Below are positions 25,678-34,042 of a stretch of 64,000 nt of DNA, piece after piece; the first letter of the stretch is position 1; every line of letters begins with the position of its first letter. Under the pieces are notes generated by a model. That model did no database searches and was not told the DNA's origin. It saw only the letters and a program-made list of their open reading frames with translations. Origin of the DNA: Buttiauxella sp. B2 (lineage in GTDB: Bacteria; Pseudomonadota; Gammaproteobacteria; Enterobacterales; Enterobacteriaceae); NCBI RefSeq assembly GCF_006376615.1, contig NZ_VEXQ01000001.1, positions 546,762 through 610,761 of the forward strand, in the 5' to 3' direction. A program made the translations under genes and the position numbers.

Positions 25678-28214
25678 AAACTAACCCTCAAGCAATCATC
25701 AACTCTATTTAGCCACCCTGTAAGGAATCTAACTTGTGAGTTAGGTTCCCCATTTGTCGTGGTCAATGAACGGTAATAATCCTTTCTGATTTCTGCAATG
25801 CGTGTCAATAACAGTCCCTGATCTTCAATTGCATTTATACAATGAACCATGTCATCATCCATTCTATTTGATACATTTAAGCTTTCATTGTGTTCATTGT
25901 GGAGCATTTTTCTTATTTGAGTTACAGCACGACCTGAAGTGATTGTCCAATCATAAATCATTAACGCTATTTTTGTGGTTTCAAGCTTACAAAAACCTTT
26001 AGGTTCCCAATAGCGATTGTAATATATAATTTCCGCTTGCTCGCTTGTCATATTTTTTAGAGTCGAGGAGGTAGCTTCAATTCCTAGATCTGAAGGCGCG
26101 TATGCTCTCCAAGTAGCAATTGTGATCCCCATATTAGTCTCACCACCTCGGTCATTGGGATCGTTAACATACCCTCCTTCATGTTGTAGTATAACTTTCG
26201 AAATTTTAGAAAAAAGTTCTCGGCATCTTTCTTTAATTTTTATCGACTCCAAAAACACCACAGGATGCATATGCCACGGCTCCGGCCCCATTCCCGGAAC
26301 CGATTTCATCCAGGTTACTTTATCGATAAACGCTTCTGTATACGTCTTCCATTGCGGCGCATCCTTCGTCAGTGTATCCAGGTAGGTTTTCCACAACGGG
26401 TCGTCTTTGCCGTAATACCACTCGCTACCGTGTTTTGCGATGATCCGGTACAGGCGGTCGCGGTAAGAGACATTGTGTATGGCCTGGAGATATTCTTCTT
26501 CTGAATAATGTCCATCCTTGTTGCTGTCTATCTGTTCAAGAAGGCGCTTGTAGTTATACTCGTTCAGCGCATGACTGGTACGGGTCTCCTCCTGAGCGCC
26601 TTTATACATCTGCTCCAGAATACCTTTCACCATATTATCCGGGTGCTTTATTCCGTCTATCAGGTCAAAACTCTCCGGCGCTTTATCCAGCGTCACAAAA
26701 CCCAGTTCACCTAACGCATACTGCGACACTTTCTGAACACTCGCTGCGGCCAGCCAGTCACCCTCAGGTCGCTGATAGAAGGCTGCATCTTTGTTACTGG
26801 TCAGTGCATTACCCTGCGCATCAGCACCAGGAGCCGTTGAAAGCGTCAGCGTGCCCGGTGCCTGTGTTTTGCGGCTACCCGCCGTCATGCCCTGGGCACT
26901 TTTATCAAACAGTGGTGCATCCGTCGGGTATATCAGATACGTCGGCGCATCTTCTCCCACTTTCCCGGGATTGGTGATGAACTTCGCCATATCGTCCATG
27001 CTCAGGCACTCAATATGCACCTGGTAACGCGAGCGTTTGCTGTTTTCATCCGGCAACTGGAAAAAGCCCATGTGCCCGATACAGTCACCGGCATTAATGG
27101 TAACGGTGTTTGAGGGCAGGACAACGCCGCCAAATACCGGCTGGCTGCCTGAGGCGCTTGTCGTCAGCGGCGTCAGACTGTCACCGTCAGAGACGACCCA
27201 GACGCGGTCACCCTTCTTCAGCTGTCCCACATCGCGACCCAGCGTCACCAGGCTAAACGTATGATGGTCTGCTGGCCGCGACACCTGCTGTGCCGTGTTG
27301 TCAGGCTCATAAGACACCGGGAAACCGGCAACCAGCTTACCTTCCGGCTTATTTTGCAGGACATCATCACTGCTCAGATAATACGACCAGTTCGTTCTGG
27401 CCTTCGCATGCACAATACCGGATGCCTGTGTGCCGTAAGGCGGTGCGCATGTTGCCCACCAGGACGGAACAGGCACCGAAGACGCGGATGTCAGATAACC
27501 CCGGTCAGATACCGTCCAGACTGTCGTTCCGGCAGCCAGCGTGACACCCGCCGCATTTGTCGTGCCGGTAGTGAGGGTCACTTCTGTAAACTGACGGTTG
27601 TCGCCGGGACGGGTAATGATGCTGTCACCCAGGGTGACTCGTGTATTCCCCGTCAGCGTTCCGGCCGCATTGCCTCCGTTAAGAGCCTGCACATCAGCTG
27701 CACTGGCGTAATAGCGCTGAGAGCTTTTTGTGGTGCGTTCCCGGTCGCTCCCCTGTTGCGTGTAAGCGCTGAACGGAGCGAGATTCATATACAGCGTGTA
27801 AAACGTCAGCCCGCTGGTTGCGTCCTCACCCGGTTGTATGACGTGTTTCACCAGGACAAATGAGTTTGAAAAGAACAACTGTTCATCCCGCCACGGGATA
27901 GCTGTCGACGGATAATCCTTGCATACCCGGTAAGCCACTATCTCCCCGTCCGCCATACACCGGATGAACTGCTCACCCAGATAAGGCTGACGGCGATATT
28001 CCTGCTCGGCATCCGTATTTGCGCTCAGTGCGCACCAGGTAACTGTCGCATCGGTGATATGAATGCCGCCATGCCACATGCCCTGGCTGCCCACCAGATA
28101 CTGCCCTGAGCTTTCGCCACCCAGCACAGACAGCAGGTCTTCAGCAGATGAAAATGCATGACCGTTTCGGTTCGACGGAACGGGATAACTGAATTTAGGT
28201 ATTATTGCTGACAT
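25674..28214 (-). CDS. T6SS effector: degenerate M23-like N-terminus, EF-hand loop, GH108 lysozyme domain
   Basis: The product is 846 residues. At about 45-150, WHGGIH (H48, H52), DGEIVAYR and FYTLYMNLAP recall M23 peptidase motifs, but the second H of HxH is Asn, so zinc hydrolysis is doubtful. A canonical EF-hand loop, DSNKDGHYSEEE, lies at 563-574. The C-terminus (about 670-840) is a GH108 domain with HEGGYVNDPNDRGGETNMGI and catalytic glutamate E679; these enzymes cleave glycan strands of peptidoglycan. It lies 15 bases after vgrG and overlaps the exported immunity gene. The last ~180 residues and the genes after them are AT-richer than the first part, suggesting a swapped toxin tip. Periplasmic action in prey is inferred. 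Confidence 0.82.
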   Translation of the reverse strand: MSAIIPKFSYPVPSNRNGHAFSSAEDLLSVLGGESSGQYLVGSQGMWHGGIHITDATVTWCALSANTDAEQEYRRQPYLGEQFIRCMADGEIVAYRVCKDYPSTAIPWRDEQLFFSNSFVLVKHVIQPGEDATSGLTFYTLYMNLAPFSAYTQQGSDRERTTKSSQRYYASAADVQALNGGNAAGTLTGNTRVTLGDSIITRPGDNRQFTEVTLTTGTTNAAGVTLAAGTTVWTVSDRGYLTSASSVPVPSWWATCAPPYGTQASGIVHAKARTNWSYYLSSDDVLQNKPEGKLVAGFPVSYEPDNTAQQVSRPADHHTFSLVTLGRDVGQLKKGDRVWVVSDGDSLTPLTTSASGSQPVFGGVVLPSNTVTINAGDCIGHMGFFQLPDENSKRSRYQVHIECLSMDDMAKFITNPGKVGEDAPTYLIYPTDAPLFDKSAQGMTAGSRKTQAPGTLTLSTAPGADAQGNALTSNKDAAFYQRPEGDWLAAASVQKVSQYALGELGFVTLDKAPESFDLIDGIKHPDNMVKGILEQMYKGAQEETRTSHALNEYNYKRLLEQIDSNKDGHYSEEEYLQAIHNVSYRDRLYRIIAKHGSEWYYGKDDPLWKTYLDTLTKDAPQWKTYTEAFIDKVTWMKSVPGMGPEPWHMHPVVFLESIKIKERCRELFSKISKVILQHEGGYVNDPNDRGGETNMGITIATWRAYAPSDLGIEATSSTLKNMTSEQAEIIYYNRYWEPKGFCKLETTKIALMIYDWTITSGRAVTQIRKMLHNEHNESLNVSNRMDDDMVHCINAIEDQGLLLTRIAEIRKDYYRSLTTTNGEPNSQVRFLTGWLNRVDDCLRVSL

Positions 28215-28229
28215 ACAGTGTCTTCTCTG

Positions 28230-30590
28230 TTATTCGCAGGCGTTTTTGGCGGAGTTCATGGTTTTCACCGTGATGTCGGTCTTTGGAAAGTCCGGCGTAT
28301 TCAGCGGCAGGTTGCTGCCCGCACCCGGTACCAGATAGTTTGCGGTCTTCACGATGTAATCCCCGGCCGATCCGTGCTCTATCCCGTTCTGGCTAAGTTT
28401 CAGATACGAGCCGCCGCCGTTCAGCGTCAGCGTTTTCGGTGTACTGATAATGATTTCATCGTCGCTGCTGGTGATAGTGACCTGCTGCTCAGCAAAGAGT
28501 GCCATGGTGTTGTGCTGCGCCTGAATCTCCACATCCCCCTGGTTGGCGACCAGTTTCGCCCCGTCTTTATGCACAAACAGCCCCAGCGCCTTCCCAACTG
28601 TAATAGACAGGTTTTTCATCGCACCCATGTCCAGGTGCTGACCGGCATTGATCATCGTGTTCCGGGTACTGCTCATCTGAAGATGTTCACCAGAAGTCAG
28701 CGCCACCCCCTGCGGGGCGCTCGCCAGCAGGACAGCAGACTGAAGATTTTTAATACGCTGCGTCACCAGATCCACCTGAGTGCTGATATCAGACGTTAAC
28801 GCCTGGGCCGCTTCTGCTGCACTGTTCAGCTGTTGCATCTGGCTGTTGGCCTGGTTTATCTGGTTAACCGCAGGCGTCATTTCCAGCACCGGGCCCTGCG
28901 CTTTCGGCTGTTCATCTGCTGTCAGGAACAGTCCTTTCCCAGCACGAACCGCGCCAAACTCATCCGTCCGCAGCTCAAAACCGGCACCGCGCTGTTCCCG
29001 CTGGCCATTGACCAGGTGGCCCATGTTCAGCTGGCTCTTGCCGTATTCCGTGGCGAGCTTGATGTGCTCTTCCTGGCGTTTATCCTCCATCCGCAACTTA
29101 TTATTGGCCGGAGTGCGCCAGATGTTGCGCGAGTGGTTGTCGCTGGTAACGTGGTCCGGATGTTCGGAATCGTGCTGGGCATAGGCGATATACGGGCGGT
29201 CCGGGTCCCCGCTGTCAAACACCACAGAAACTTCAGTGCCATCGAGCAGCGGGGCATGGAGTCCGTAGGTATCACCGGCGTAGGGTTTCGCCATGCGCAG
29301 CCACAGGTAGGCGTAGCCCTGCTCGGGGCTGTTGCGGTCAACGTCGAGCTTCACGCGATAGCGACCCTGGTCATCCAGCCAGGCGTAGGTGTCCCCTTTC
29401 TGGGTGCTTTCCACCCGGGCAGGCAGCGAACCGGATATCAACGGGCGATTCATCAGTGCCGGTCGGAAGCAGACCGTTTCGCTGTAGGGAATACCCTCAA
29501 AATCCAGCAGGAAGCTGCCTTTACGTGAACCGCTACTGTGGACCGTTGTGATAACAATGCCGTCTTTCACGGCATCAGGCAGCGTTCCGTCTGTTTCCAG
29601 CACCTGTCCGGGAGCCAGTTGCGGGCTCGTGGAACGGCCGCTGACGGTGTATTGCGTATTCAGAATGCGCTCGTGACGTAGACGTGCAAAGTACGCGCCG
29701 GTTTCGGTACTGTCGGTATCTCCTTCGCTCAGGAACGGCTCGGCGTAGTGGTAGGTTTCACCGGTGGTGATGCCCTCTTTACCGCTGATACTCTCTGAGC
29801 TGTCCTGCGGTGTCAGTGCCTGGCGGTAGTTATAGTCGCGGGTGGCAACACTTGCGCTCACCACATTGTAGGCGGTCTGAATACCCCAGATGCTTTCCTG
29901 TCCGCTGTCACTCATCCCGGCCTCATTACGCAACGGCAGGGTGACACCAAACTGGTACTGTTCCTGGGTGTCCTGGAATATCACCACGTCCTGCTCAAGA
30001 CGGCTGTCCATCTCAAAGCGCCAGAATATCCCGACCTCGGCCAGCAGCCGCTGGACAAATTCCAGGTCGGTTTCCCGCCACTGGGTGATGAGCTCACGCG
30101 CCGGGTACTCACGTGACAGGCGGAACTCAAAATCCGGGCCTTCCAGCCCGTGCTTGCGCAGCACCTGCTCCACCACTTCGGTGACGGACTGATTCAGAAA
30201 TATCTCGCTGTTCTTCGTGTGCGCCAGTAGTGCGATACGCGGGACCAGCGTCAGCGCATAACGGGCTTCGTCTTTTGAGGTGGAAATACGGCGAAAAGAC
30301 TGCACCACGCCAAAAACGGTGCGCACCGGCACGGCGGGTGCGCCGGTAAACATCGGGGTCTGGAGGGTGAATGAGGCAGGCTTCAACAACAGCGCATCGC
30401 AGTTGATATCCTGCGTGGTGCAGGTCAGCTGGACGTTATATTTCCAGGGTTGACTCAGCGACTCTTGCGCGTGAAAGCTCAGCACGTCCAGAAAGTGGTC
30501 GCACTCGTGAACGTCGACCCGATAGCGTGACTGGCCCAGCAGTTGCTTCACCAGGTTTGTCGCGCTGTTGATGATGGATAACTCACTCAT
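28230..30590 (-). CDS. vgrG: T6SS spike protein VgrG (TssI), first copy
   Basis: The product is 786 residues with the same plan as the copy at 10509-13064: gp27/gp5 spike (RELITQWRETDLEFVQRLLAE; RYRVKLDVDRNS), then the DUF2345 region (KGLFLTADEQPKAQG). It ends without the long cargo-docking extension of the other copy. Several stretches are the same in both proteins (HDSEHPDHV, RTPANNKLRMEDKR). The start overlaps the clpV 3' end by 8 bases. The GH108 effector follows immediately and is its likely cargo. Confidence 0.95.
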   Translation of the reverse strand: MSELSIINSATNLVKQLLGQSRYRVDVHECDHFLDVLSFHAQESLSQPWKYNVQLTCTTQDINCDALLLKPASFTLQTPMFTGAPAVPVRTVFGVVQSFRRISTSKDEARYALTLVPRIALLAHTKNSEIFLNQSVTEVVEQVLRKHGLEGPDFEFRLSREYPARELITQWRETDLEFVQRLLAEVGIFWRFEMDSRLEQDVVIFQDTQEQYQFGVTLPLRNEAGMSDSGQESIWGIQTAYNVVSASVATRDYNYRQALTPQDSSESISGKEGITTGETYHYAEPFLSEGDTDSTETGAYFARLRHERILNTQYTVSGRSTSPQLAPGQVLETDGTLPDAVKDGIVITTVHSSGSRKGSFLLDFEGIPYSETVCFRPALMNRPLISGSLPARVESTQKGDTYAWLDDQGRYRVKLDVDRNSPEQGYAYLWLRMAKPYAGDTYGLHAPLLDGTEVSVVFDSGDPDRPYIAYAQHDSEHPDHVTSDNHSRNIWRTPANNKLRMEDKRQEEHIKLATEYGKSQLNMGHLVNGQREQRGAGFELRTDEFGAVRAGKGLFLTADEQPKAQGPVLEMTPAVNQINQANSQMQQLNSAAEAAQALTSDISTQVDLVTQRIKNLQSAVLLASAPQGVALTSGEHLQMSSTRNTMINAGQHLDMGAMKNLSITVGKALGLFVHKDGAKLVANQGDVEIQAQHNTMALFAEQQVTITSSDDEIIISTPKTLTLNGGGSYLKLSQNGIEHGSAGDYIVKTANYLVPGAGSNLPLNTPDFPKTDITVKTMNSAKNACE

Positions 30591-33267
30591 GGATATTCAC
30601 CTCTGTTTGTTCATCGCATTGCTCATCAAACGCCAGCACAATGCCATCCTCGTCATCCCAGCTCAGCAGAAGGGTCGACGGCTTTTGTTGTGCGGCCATA
30701 CGACGGAGTAACTGCTGGCTGAGGACCGGCAGGATTTGCTGGTTCAACAGACTGTCGACGTTGCGGGCACCGGTATCCGGTAACAGGCAGGCGGACGTCA
30801 GTGCTTCATACAGGCTGTCACCGACCGTGGTCCTGATGCCGTAGTGACGCATCAGCCGCTGGCTGACCGCCGAAAGTTTCATGCCGACGATGGTGCGCAT
30901 CGCCTCCTGCGCCAGTGGGCGATAAATCACCGTCTGGAAGCGGGCCAGTAAGGCAGGCTGGAAATGGTCACGCAGTATCGGGCGCAGCAGCTCGTGCAAA
31001 TCGCCTTCTGTCGCCTCAGGCTGTTCATCAATCAGCTGCATCAGCGGGTCGCTGCCGAGATTCGACGTCATCAGGATCACGGTGTTGCGAAAATCAATTT
31101 CACGCCCTTCCCCGTCACGCATAAAGCCCCGGTCAAAGACCTGGTAGAACAGGTTCATCACGTCACGGTGGGCCTTTTCCACTTCGTCGAGCAGGACCAC
31201 GCTGTACGGGCGCTTGCGCACTGCTTCGGTGAGAATCCCGCCCTGGCCGTAGCCGACGTAGCCCGGGGGTGAACCCTTCAGCTGGGAAACGGTATGCGGC
31301 TCCTGGTATTCAGACAGGTTGATGGTGATGAGCGCCTTCTCACCGCCATACAGCACATCCGCCAGCGCCAGCGCGGTTTCGGTTTTACCCACACCGCTCG
31401 GACCGACCAGCAGGAAGACTCCCTGCGGACCATTTTCCGGCGTCAGGCCGGTTTTTGATGCCCGTAAACGTTGGGCAATGGCATTCAGTGCCGGAGGCTG
31501 GCCGACCACGCGTTTTTCCAGCTGGTCTTCCAGCGTCAGCAGGTCGGTTTGCTCATCTTTCATCAGCGACGAGAGCGGTACGCCCGTCCAGTCGGCAATC
31601 ACCGTTGCGACGGTGCGCACATCCACATCCAGTCCCAGCAGCGGGCTGTTATTCTGTGCCTGCGCCAGTTCGTCCTGAATGGCGGCCAGCTCTTCCTGGC
31701 GGCTGATGTCGCTGCGGCAGTCTTTCAGTTTTTCCGTCAGCTGCTTTTCAGTCTCAAACTGCGCCTGAAGCGTGGTCTGCTGGTCATTAAGCTCGAGGGT
31801 CAGACGCTCAATCTCCGGCAGGCGGGTCGCATCCACCCGGTTGCCCAGGCTGATGTCTTCCAGCAGCTCCTGCTGCTCCATCGCAAGCGACGTTAATTCA
31901 GCCTGCAAACGGGTCAGCTGTTCCGGGAGGGTGTCCAGGCTCATGCGCACCCGGGCCGCTGCGGTGTCCAGCAAATCCACGGCTTTGTCCGGCAACTGAC
32001 GGCCGGTCAGGTAGCGACGGGAAAGCGTGACGGCTGCACGAACGGCGTCGCCGGTGATATGTACGCCGTGGTGTTCGGCATAACGGGATTTCAGGCCCCG
32101 GAGCATCAGGCAGGCGGTATCGTCATCCGGCTCGTCCACCTTCACCATCTGGAAACGACGCTCAAGTGCGGCATCTTTTTCAAAATACTGTTTGTATTCA
32201 CTCCAGGTGGTGGCCGCAATCGTGCGCAGTTCGCCACGCGCCAGCGCCGGTTTGAGCAGGTTCGCCGCATCCGCTCCTCCCGCCTGATTGCCCGCCCCGA
32301 TAATGGTGTGTGCTTCGTCGATAAACAGCAGCACCGGCACCGGGGATTGTTGTACCGCTTCAATAATATTTTTCAGGCGTTGTTCAAACTCACCTTTCAC
32401 GCCTGCACCGGCCTGGAGCAGACCCAAATCGAGCGTTCGGACCACCACCGGTTGCAGGCTTTCCGGCACATTGCCGTGCGCAATACGCAGCGCCAGCCCT
32501 TCGACCAGTGCTGTTTTGCCGACACCCGGCTCACCGACCAGGATCGGGTTGTTTTTACGACGCCTGGAGAGAATGTCGACCATCTGGCGAATTTCATTGT
32601 CGCGGCCAAACACCGGGTCAATCTTGTTTTCGCGGGCGCGGGCCGTCACATCGACCGTGAAACGGTTCAGAATGGCTTCATTTTCTGAAGGCTGCTGAGA
32701 GTCATGTTGTTGACCAGCAGCACCGGAGGTTTTATTCGTATCGGCTGCGCGACCCATAAAGGTGACATTGCCGATGGGCTCATGGATTTGATTGTCCGGG
32801 CGCTCATCGGACTGTGCATCCAGCAGCGGACGCAGTCTTTCCAGCTGGCTGGTCGTCAGGGTCAACAGCGGCCACAGTCCGTCACAGCTGACCAGGGCTG
32901 GGGTTTCCACCATGGCAATGAGCAGATGATGGCTGCGGATCTGCTCGTCGCCAGACAACGACGCAGCCAGCCAGGCCTGTTTAAGCAGTGACTGAAGTGA
33001 CGCTGAGAGTTCCGGCCGACTGCGGACCGAACGGGGTTGCCCGTCGAGCCAGCTGATCAATGCCTGCCATATCGCATCCATATCCCACTCATACCGACGG
33101 GCCAGTACGGTCAAATCTCCTTCCCCCTGCTCCAGCAACTTTAACAGCCAGTGCTCAGGGGTGATTTCGGCATGGGCCCGTGTCTGGCACAGCGAAGCCG
33201 CGCCTTCAAGGGCTCTCGCACAGTATTGATTTAAGCGGCGTAGCAGTACGGCAGACTGACTTTCCAT
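30583..33267 (-). CDS. tssH: T6SS sheath-recycling ATPase ClpV (TssH)
   Basis: ClpV extracts and unfolds contracted TssBC sheath. The product is 894 residues with two AAA+ modules. Module 1 has Walker A GEPGVGKT (K251) and Walker B LLFIDEAH. Module 2 has GPSGVGKT (K628) and VVLLDEVEKAH, with arginine-finger-type residues downstream. The N-terminal Clp-N domain covers about 1-150, and the middle coiled region follows LDLLDTAAARVR. It is separated from hcp by 280 bases containing a palindromic repeat, so its expression may be lower than that of hcp. Confidence 0.97.
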   Translation of the reverse strand: MESQSAVLLRRLNQYCARALEGAASLCQTRAHAEITPEHWLLKLLEQGEGDLTVLARRYEWDMDAIWQALISWLDGQPRSVRSRPELSASLQSLLKQAWLAASLSGDEQIRSHHLLIAMVETPALVSCDGLWPLLTLTTSQLERLRPLLDAQSDERPDNQIHEPIGNVTFMGRAADTNKTSGAAGQQHDSQQPSENEAILNRFTVDVTARARENKIDPVFGRDNEIRQMVDILSRRRKNNPILVGEPGVGKTALVEGLALRIAHGNVPESLQPVVVRTLDLGLLQAGAGVKGEFEQRLKNIIEAVQQSPVPVLLFIDEAHTIIGAGNQAGGADAANLLKPALARGELRTIAATTWSEYKQYFEKDAALERRFQMVKVDEPDDDTACLMLRGLKSRYAEHHGVHITGDAVRAAVTLSRRYLTGRQLPDKAVDLLDTAAARVRMSLDTLPEQLTRLQAELTSLAMEQQELLEDISLGNRVDATRLPEIERLTLELNDQQTTLQAQFETEKQLTEKLKDCRSDISRQEELAAIQDELAQAQNNSPLLGLDVDVRTVATVIADWTGVPLSSLMKDEQTDLLTLEDQLEKRVVGQPPALNAIAQRLRASKTGLTPENGPQGVFLLVGPSGVGKTETALALADVLYGGEKALITINLSEYQEPHTVSQLKGSPPGYVGYGQGGILTEAVRKRPYSVVLLDEVEKAHRDVMNLFYQVFDRGFMRDGEGREIDFRNTVILMTSNLGSDPLMQLIDEQPEATEGDLHELLRPILRDHFQPALLARFQTVIYRPLAQEAMRTIVGMKLSAVSQRLMRHYGIRTTVGDSLYEALTSACLLPDTGARNVDSLLNQQILPVLSQQLLRRMAAQQKPSTLLLSWDDEDGIVLAFDEQCDEQTEVNIHE

Positions 33268-33424
33268 ATTTCTTCTCTCTTTACGGATGTATTCAGGTTC
33301 AGGACACGCTACCGCCCATCGCTGTCAACCGAAGCGCATGAGGTCAGAGGGGCAGAGTCACTTTTGTAGTCATCCACTTTGGACGGAAGAAAATACGGGC
33401 GATGCTTTGCCCGTTGGGTTGTTA

Positions 33425-33545
33425 CCCTAAATAATTCGTGTTGCAGGCAGGCGGCAAGTGAACGAATCCCTGGGAGCATAGATAACTATGTGACCGGGGT
33501 GAGCGAACGTAGCCAACGCATCTGCAGCGCGAAATATGACGAGTA
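33425..33545. repeat. ERIC-like intergenic repeat, copy 2 (between hcp and clpV)
   Basis: An imperfect palindrome of about 120 bases lies directly after the hcp stop: ATAATTCGTGTTGCAGG, GGCGGCAAGTGAACGAATCC, ACTATGTGACCGGGGTGAGC, AACGTAGCCAACGCATCTGC. The central GTGA...GGGGTGAGCG block is characteristic of ERIC-type enterobacterial repeats. In the transcript it could fold and act as a partial terminator or RNA-stability element after hcp. The other part of the gap (33268-33424) shows no gene. Confidence 0.75.
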
Positions 33546-33547
33546 AC

Positions 33548-34039
33548 TTACGCGGTAGTACGTTCGTTCCAGGAATCGGAATGAATGATGTTGCCGTCTT
33601 TATAGGTCCAGGTGATTTTTTCGTAGCGCAGTTCAATGCGCTCGAGGTGATTGTGCTTCTCTTTTGACGGGTCTTTGATGTCGTACATTTCCGGGTTCAC
33701 TTTCACCAGCTTCACGTTCTCAAGCTTGGTATTGAAATACTCAACCTCCTGGCCTGCATCGTTGATTTTGTACCATTTGAACTCGGCAGATTTCAGGGTC
33801 TGACCTGTAGAAACTGCCTTGTAAAGATACGGGCTGGCTGAGTCGATTTCTTTGGTAAACAGAAACGGGGTGTGAATACGGGTGCCCGTCAGCTTGCCGG
33901 TGTTGTTGTCGGTCGGGATATACAGGTTGTGTTCCTGAGCCACAACTTCGATGCTGCCTTCGCGGTCTTTAACGTCAACAGAACCTTTGATATCCGCACC
34001 ACCATCGTCTTTCAGCCACAGATAAACTGGGATTGCCAT
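33548..34039 (-). CDS. hcp: T6SS tail-tube protein Hcp (TssD)
   Basis: Hcp forms hexameric rings that stack into the inner tube and carry small effectors. The product is 163 residues, the usual length, with the family features MAIPVYLWLKDDGG, IEVVAQEHNLYIPTD, HTPFLFTKEIDSASPYLY and the C-terminal ITWTYKDGNIIHSDSW. No C-terminal toxin extension is present. It starts 3 bases after the OmpA-domain gene. The following palindromic repeat may stabilise the hcp message. Confidence 0.97.
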   Translation of the reverse strand: MAIPVYLWLKDDGGADIKGSVDVKDREGSIEVVAQEHNLYIPTDNNTGKLTGTRIHTPFLFTKEIDSASPYLYKAVSTGQTLKSAEFKWYKINDAGQEVEYFNTKLENVKLVKVNPEMYDIKDPSKEKHNHLERIELRYEKITWTYKDGNIIHSDSWNERTTA

Positions 34040-34042
34040 GTT

